Source of the DNA: Thermoanaerobaculia bacterium
GTDB taxonomy: Bacteria; Acidobacteriota; Thermoanaerobaculia; Multivoradales; JAGPDF01
NCBI GenBank assembly: GCA_018057705.1
Contig: JAGPDF010000045.1
Span: forward strand, 1 to 37,108
Direction: 5' to 3'
Length of the DNA stretch: 37,108 nucleotides
Part shown: piece by piece, positions 33,171-37,108 of the stretch
Numbering within the stretch: the first letter of the stretch is position 1
How the letters are laid out: each line of letters begins with the position of its first letter
Translations under genes and position numbers: made by a program
The notes under the pieces: model-generated
Database searches by the model: none
What the model was told of the DNA's origin: nothing
The model's input: only the letters and a program-made list of their open reading frames with translations

Positions 33171-35519
33171 TCAATCCTCGTCGAGGCGCGGGTTGCGCTG
33201 CCGCCGGTCCTCCTCGTCCTCCTCGTTCCGCCGGCGATTGTCGTGATCTCCTCGATCTTCCGAGGCCCCGGCGATCCGCGCCGCGCGGTCGATGGAGTCG
33301 GCGAGATCGGCAGCGGAGCGGTTCCGGCCTCGATCGCGGTCGAGCTCTGCGGCCTCCCGCCGGAGAGAGCGCCAGCCGAAGTCGTCGGCCGCCGCAGTCT
33401 CCTTGAGCTTCTCGGCAAAGGCTCCGGCGAGCGCCGCGTGGCGAAGGTTCGCAGAGGCGCCTTCCCAGCTCCGGGCGAGGTCGCGGGCCCGGAGATCGCG
33501 TGACTCCTCGATCACCCGCTTCTCCTCGACGCTCTTCCACCGCAAGCGCAGGGTGGCGATCCTGTCGCTTCCTTCGACTCCGTCACGCAGCCTCACTTCG
33601 TAGAGCGCCGTCGCCTGGTGGCCGGCGCCGAGCTCGCCGGCGTCGATGCGGTCGTTGCGGAAATCACGGTCGGCGACGTCGCGGTTCTCGTAGCCGAGCA
33701 GGCGCCAGCGGACGACTGACCGGGGATCGAACTCGACCTGCGCCTTGGCCTCCTTGGCCACGGTCTCGAGCGTGCCGGTCAGGTTCTCGACGAAGACCTT
33801 GCGCGCTTCGGTCAGGGCGTCGACGTAGTGGTAGGTACCGTCGCCCTGGTCGGCGAGCTGCTCCATCAGGGCGTCGTTGTAGTTGCCCATGCCGAAGCCG
33901 ATGGTGGTGAGGGCGATGCCGCGCTGCGCCTCTTTGCCGATCCGCGCCAGGATCGACTCCGGGCCGGTGGCACCGACGTTGGCTACGCCGTCGGAGCACA
34001 GCAGGATCCGATTGCTCGCCCCCTGCCGCCAGCCCTCGTCGGCGAGGTCGTACGCCAGGCGCAAGCCCTCTTCGGCGTTGGTCGCGCCCTCGGGCTGGAG
34101 CTGGGCGATCGCCCGCCGGATCTCCTCGAGATCGCGGGTGTGGCGCAGGAGGATGCGGCCGTTGGAGCCGTAGACGACCAGTCCGACGCGGTCGTCGGTG
34201 CCGAGCTCGTCGAGCAGCAGGCCCAGCGCGCGCTTCACCAGCCCGAGGCGGTTTTCCTGGTTCATCGAGCCCGAGACGTCGATGACGAAGGTGAGGACGG
34301 CGGGCTTCCTGTCGCGAGCGTCAATTTCGCGCGCTTTGACCGAGAAGCGCAGCAGCCGGGTGCGCTCACCGTAGTAGAACGCCGCCGGGGCTCCCTCGGC
34401 GTAGAGCGCGAAGTCACCACCCCTCCGGACATTGGGAGCCGGGTCGTCGTACTGCTGTGCGTTGACGAACTCCTCGACGCGGATCGCCGCCGGCGGCGGG
34501 AGGATCCCGCGGTCGAGATAGCCGCGGGTGAGGGTGTACGAGCCGGTATCGACGTCGAGCGCGAAGGTCGACAGGCGATCCTCCGCACTGTCGACGAAGC
34601 GATTCGCCGGCGTCTCGCGGAAGATCATGGTGTCGGGCGACGCATCGCGCGCGGCTTCGTTCTCTCGCGCCGCCTCGCGGCGTTCGGCTTCGTACGCACG
34701 CCCCTTGGGAAGGAGCTCGATCTGCTCCCGCGAGATCGACCCGGCGGTGGCCGAGCTCTTGAGATCCGTGCTGCCGACTTCCCCGATGACGAAGGGTTCC
34801 TCGCTGCCAGTATCGCCCGCGACGTAGCCCTGCGCGGCCGGCTTCGGCGCCGCGGGAACGGCGCCGACCGCACCGCCGTGAACCCCGCCGGGGACTCCGC
34901 CGGGGGCTCCTCCGGCAACGCCTCCGACGACCCCTCCAGCTACCCCTCCTTCGACCCCGCCCTCGACGCCCCCCTCGGCACCCTTCCTGCCGCCGATCCG
35001 CAGGGCGGTCGCGCGCTCTTCGGCGGCTGCTGGAGCTGCCGCGGGTACCTCGAGCGGCTGGGTGATCTGCCCATCCGCCATCTCGTCCCTTGCTGAAAGG
35101 CTGTCAGTAAGGGGGGTCGAGGCCTCTGGGGCGCCGGTGACGGCGGACGCATCCGGCCCACCTGCCGATTTCGGCGCCTGCGCCTTCGGAGGTGGCGGTG
35201 GCGGAGGAGGCGGGGGAGCCGAGGCCCGGAAATCGGGCGTGCTGGGCGCCTGGAACTCCTGCGCCTGACGATCGAACTCCTTGCCTTGGCGGCTCTGGAC
35301 CACCTGCCAGGCGACGGTGGCGCCGACGGCGGCGAGAACGAAGGTCGCCGCGAGGCGCAGCGGCCAGCGGCGCGGGCCTGTTTCTGCCGTCGCCGTCTTG
35401 CCGGCCAGGGTGGCGGCATCGGGAATGTCGGCCTTCAACTTTTCGAGCAGGCCCTGGGGCGGCTCGGGGACAGGGAAATCGCGCATCGCGCGATCGATCT
35501 TCTCGTCGTTGGGGTTCAT
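33171..35519 (-). CDS. Membrane-anchored vWA-domain protein (YfbK-like) coupled to an ECF sigma factor
   Basis: This 782-aa protein starts at ATG 35519 (TGATG overlap with the sigma stop; GGAGGT is 6 nt upstream). The N-terminus (about 1-45) is acidic and cytoplasmic and is followed by one membrane helix (RLAATFVLAAVGATVAW, about 54-70), an anti-sigma-like layout without the zinc-binding HxxxCxxC. A Pro10 tract, a Gly-Gly-Val repeat region (about 180-218) and a segment resembling a TonB plug (SISREQIELLPKGR) follow. The YfbK-type N-terminal region comes next (FALDVDTGSYTLTRGYL). The vWA domain has MIDAS DVSGSMN and TNAEEGL. A C-terminal DUF3520-like part ends in a very charged Arg/Glu/Asp tail. 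It may hold the sigma factor at the membrane, but this is inferred from coupling only. Confidence 0.9.
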   Translation of the reverse strand: MNPNDEKIDRAMRDFPVPEPPQGLLEKLKADIPDAATLAGKTATAETGPRRWPLRLAATFVLAAVGATVAWQVVQSRQGKEFDRQAQEFQAPSTPDFRASAPPPPPPPPPPKAQAPKSAGGPDASAVTGAPEASTPLTDSLSARDEMADGQITQPLEVPAAAPAAAEERATALRIGGRKGAEGGVEGGVEGGVAGGVVGGVAGGAPGGVPGGVHGGAVGAVPAAPKPAAQGYVAGDTGSEEPFVIGEVGSTDLKSSATAGSISREQIELLPKGRAYEAERREAARENEAARDASPDTMIFRETPANRFVDSAEDRLSTFALDVDTGSYTLTRGYLDRGILPPPAAIRVEEFVNAQQYDDPAPNVRRGGDFALYAEGAPAAFYYGERTRLLRFSVKAREIDARDRKPAVLTFVIDVSGSMNQENRLGLVKRALGLLLDELGTDDRVGLVVYGSNGRILLRHTRDLEEIRRAIAQLQPEGATNAEEGLRLAYDLADEGWRQGASNRILLCSDGVANVGATGPESILARIGKEAQRGIALTTIGFGMGNYNDALMEQLADQGDGTYHYVDALTEARKVFVENLTGTLETVAKEAKAQVEFDPRSVVRWRLLGYENRDVADRDFRNDRIDAGELGAGHQATALYEVRLRDGVEGSDRIATLRLRWKSVEEKRVIEESRDLRARDLARSWEGASANLRHAALAGAFAEKLKETAAADDFGWRSLRREAAELDRDRGRNRSAADLADSIDRAARIAGASEDRGDHDNRRRNEEDEEDRRQRNPRLDED
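34866..34980 (-). repeat. Gly-Gly-Val coding repeat
   Basis: About eleven units of GG(V/A)x with varied fourth residue (EGGVEGGVAGGVVGGVAGG and on) lie in the vWA protein between the membrane helix and the folded part. The units are diverged at DNA level. This is probably a flexible spacer. Confidence 0.75.
35095..35117 (+). repeat. GGTAAAGGGG interspersed motif, copy F
   Basis: GAAAGG, then CTGTCA, then GTAAGGGGGGT (one A fewer than the other copies). It sits antisense in the low-complexity linker of the vWA gene, where the protein reads STPLTDSLSAR. Confidence 0.45.
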
Positions 35520-36112
35520 CACTTGACCTCCAGTGCGGCTTGGATGGCGGCGAAGGCGCGGGCAAGACGTTTGCGGACGCCGGGGGGCGTCATCCCTTCG
35601 AGCTTGGCGATCTCCGCCACCGGTACGTCGCCCCAGTAGTGGGCTGTGACGACCGAGCGGAGCTCCTCGGGCAGGGTGAGCACGGCGCGGCGCAGCCGGT
35701 CGCGATCTTCGTGCTTCTCGGCGGTCTCGTCCGGGGGAGGCTCGGCATCGACCGCCGTCGCCTCGACCACCGGCTCGAGCGGTACGATCCGAAACGGCCG
35801 CCGCCGCGAGTTGAGGAAGGTGTTGTAGGCGATCTTGTACAGCCAGGTCGAAACCTGCGACGCCTCGCGGAACCCGGCGAGCGACTGCCAGGCCTTCCGG
35901 TACGTCTCCTGAGTCAAGTCCGCCGCCGCGTCGGGATCGCCAGTGAGCCGCACGAGCGACCCGTAGACCCTGGCGTAGGTGGCCTCGACCAGCCTCTCCG
36001 CCGCCTCCCGGCTGCCGCGCTTCAACTCCTCGAGCAGCCGCCGTTCCTGCGCAGCCTCCGGGCTCTCCGGCCCAGCCGCCCCATCGTCCGGTTCCGCAAA
36101 CGCTTCGTTCAT
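35519..36112 (-). CDS. ECF (extracytoplasmic function) RNA polymerase sigma factor
   Basis: This 197-aa protein starts at ATG 36112, which has GGAGG 5 nt upstream; an in-frame ATG at 36145 has none. Region 2 is recognisable from ATYARVYGSLVRLTGD, then DLTQETYRKAWQSLAGF and STWLYKIAYNTFLNSRRR. A Pro/Glu-rich linker follows. Region 4 is LRRAVLTLPEELRSVVTAHY, then VPVAEIAKLEGMTPPGVRKR. It directs RNA polymerase to a small regulon, usually including its own operon. It is translationally coupled to the vWA membrane protein, which takes the place where an anti-sigma gene is usual. I did not find a clear GGAAC-type -35 in front of it. Confidence 0.93.
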   Translation of the reverse strand: MNEAFAEPDDGAAGPESPEAAQERRLLEELKRGSREAAERLVEATYARVYGSLVRLTGDPDAAADLTQETYRKAWQSLAGFREASQVSTWLYKIAYNTFLNSRRRPFRIVPLEPVVEATAVDAEPPPDETAEKHEDRDRLRRAVLTLPEELRSVVTAHYWGDVPVAEIAKLEGMTPPGVRKRLARAFAAIQAALEVK

Positions 36113-36220
36113 CAGGTCCTCCCTCAAGGCGAGCGCCGGTTTCATGCTACTTGGACCCGGAAGCGGCTCGGAAGGAAACCGGGGGCTCGCTTTGACCGCG
36201 GGGCAACTGAAGCGGCGCGC

Positions 36221-36248
36221 TAGCGGTGCCAGTCGTTTTTCACCGCTA
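36221..36248. promoter_or_regulatory. Inverted repeat in the sigma/Fic divergent region
   Basis: TAGCGGTG and CACCGCTA form a perfect 8-bp inverted repeat with a 12-nt spacer containing TTTTT. It is in the 250-nt gap between the divergent ECF sigma and Fic genes, so an operator for either is possible. It could also be chance. The rest of this gap shows no other feature I can support. Confidence 0.35.
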
Positions 36249-36362
36249 AGGAGGGATTGCAGGAGAGTTGGCCTGAGCTTGTGCGCTTCAGATCTTCGAC
36301 TTCAGTGCGCAGATGGACATTGCGGTGAATCCGGTCGATAATCACCGCAAGACATGCGGCGA

Positions 36363-37108
36363 ATGTATCTTCATGAGCTCGATGGTTGGCCTCGGTTTCG
36401 CTGGAGCAGCGAGCGCGTCGGGGCGCTGTTGGCCGAAGTGCGGCATCGGCAGGGGCGGCTCGTCGGTCGGATGGAGGCGCTCGGCTTCGGGTTGCGCCAG
36501 GAGGCAGTTCTTCAGACGCTGACCGCGGACGTCACCCAGAGCAGCGCGATCGAAGGGGAGAGACTCGACGCGCAGCAGGTGCGCTCGTCCATCGCTCGGC
36601 GTCTCGGAATGGACATCGGAGGCTTGGTAGCCGCGGATCGGCAGGTCGATGGCGTCGTCGAAATGATGCTCGATGCCACGCGCCACTACGGCAAGGCTCT
36701 CGACGAGCAGCGATTGTTCGGCTGGCACGCGGCCCTCTTTCCGACCGGTCGGAGCGGCATGGCGAAGATCGCTGTCGGTGCCTGGCGCACAGACGCCAAG
36801 GGACCCATGCAGGTCGTTTCCGGCCCCATCGGCCGCGAGTGCGTCCACTTCGAAGCCGTACCGGCGCCACGAGTGGCGAGCGAGATGTCCGCTTTCCTCG
36901 CATGGTGGAACGCCGAAGCGGAGATCGATGCGGTCCTGAAGGCCGCGCTGGCGCACCTGTGGCTCGTGACCGTCCATCCCTTCGAGGACGGCAACGGCCG
37001 CATCGCGCGCGCACTCGCCGACATGGCTCTCGCGCGATCCGAGAACAGCTCGCAGCGTTTCTACAGCATGTCCGCGGAGATCCGCCGGGAACGCAACGTC
37101 TACTACGA
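36363..37108 (+). CDS. Fic-family AMPylase with N-terminal inhibitory motif (partial)
   Basis: The frame from ATG 36363 runs without a stop to the window edge (248 codons). The N-terminus (MYLHELDGWPRFRWSSERVG) is like the DUF4172 domain of Fic proteins. The inhibitory helix motif SxxxEG is present as SSAIEGE near residues 65-72, before the Fic core; this is the class II arrangement, in which the protein blocks its own ATP site. The core has LFGWHAALFPTGRSG, then GAWRTD, and the catalytic loop HPFEDGNGRIARALAD with His near 205 and complete HPFxxGNGRxxR. It is thus probably an active, self-restrained enzyme that transfers AMP to a protein hydroxyl. The target is unknown. The ribosome site is weak, so an earlier start cannot be excluded. 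The C-terminus is missing. Confidence 0.9.
   Translation, partial: MYLHELDGWPRFRWSSERVGALLAEVRHRQGRLVGRMEALGFGLRQEAVLQTLTADVTQSSAIEGERLDAQQVRSSIARRLGMDIGGLVAADRQVDGVVEMMLDATRHYGKALDEQRLFGWHAALFPTGRSGMAKIAVGAWRTDAKGPMQVVSGPIGRECVHFEAVPAPRVASEMSAFLAWWNAEAEIDAVLKAALAHLWLVTVHPFEDGNGRIARALADMALARSENSSQRFYSMSAEIRRERNVYY

Noticed and set aside
32114..33406. A 430-codon plus-strand frame over the peptide cassette
   Set aside because: It runs antisense to two coupled genes with a perfect ribosome site and shows no domain.
33057..33503. A 148-codon plus-strand frame starting with the plsC-like tail
   Set aside because: After the repeat it simply reads antisense to the end of the vWA gene. I keep only the repeat itself as a feature.
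36231..36260. Possible seventh copy of the GGTAAAGGGG motif (GCTAAGGAGGGAT)
   Set aside because: It lacks the AAAGG core and the G-run is broken; it fits chance.
1..37108. tRNA, rRNA, CRISPR, prophage or insertion sequence
   Set aside because: None seen by eye on either strand. A covariance-model scan would be needed to exclude small RNAs.

Overview
The window is GC-rich (strong G/C at third codon positions) and densely coding. It has no rRNA, no tRNA I could recognise, no CRISPR array, no phage genes and no transposase gene. The gene mix points to a Gram-negative, probably soil or sediment, bacterium. That mix is tripartite RND efflux, secreted ELWxxDGT-repeat proteins with a GDSGYFWFF-type C-terminal module, a large M28 peptidase with a propeller and a PDZ domain, TGSGD-repeat DUF4097, a PknB-like kinase and an FHA-type enhancer-binding-protein-like regulator. 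My best guess is Acidobacteriota, Thermoanaerobaculia-like; this is inference from gene content only.

Layout. 1-5838: an RND operon on the minus strand (TolC-like outer membrane factor, lipoprotein adaptor, HAE1-type pump), meeting the tail of an unknown gene at the left edge. 6022-9775: a secreted TolB-like/M28/PDZ peptidase and a YheT-like alpha/beta hydrolase. 9831-11828: a DUF4097 adhesin-like protein divergent from phosphatidylserine synthase. 11910-17285: an FHA/AAA+/Fis regulator, a FadL-like outer membrane protein, a membrane Ser/Thr kinase and a TPR-like exported protein, packed with overlapping ends. 17417-25208: a sigma-54-type promoter sequence followed by two tandem paralogous exported ELWxxDGT proteins (1274 and 1305 aa). 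25205-26086: a BtuF-like binding protein. 26126-26258: a long inverted repeat. 26347-31990: a YyaL/DUF255 protein fused to a DsbD-alpha-like domain, then a translationally coupled set of two tiny membrane proteins, a ferric-reductase-like/Rieske fusion and PlsC. 32099-32805: a coupled two-gene cassette of a 71-aa Gly-rich peptide and a 164-aa Cys-rich protein, preceded by a structured 365-nt non-coding stretch. 33171-36112: an ECF sigma factor coupled to a membrane vWA protein. 36363-end: a Fic-family AMPylase, cut by the window edge.

How the genes may work together. The FHA regulator, the kinase and the sigma-54-like promoter could form one phosphorylation-controlled circuit driving the ELWxxDGT genes, although the regulator has a degenerate GAFTGA loop. 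The ECF/vWA pair looks like a sigma factor with an atypical membrane partner.

The two most unusual signals are these. First, the peptide/Cys-rich cassette, which resembles a minimal RiPP-like unit. Second, a short interspersed motif, GAAAGC-N(n)-GGTAAAGGGGGGT, found six times, always inside coding sequence and mostly in linkers or apparent insertions.
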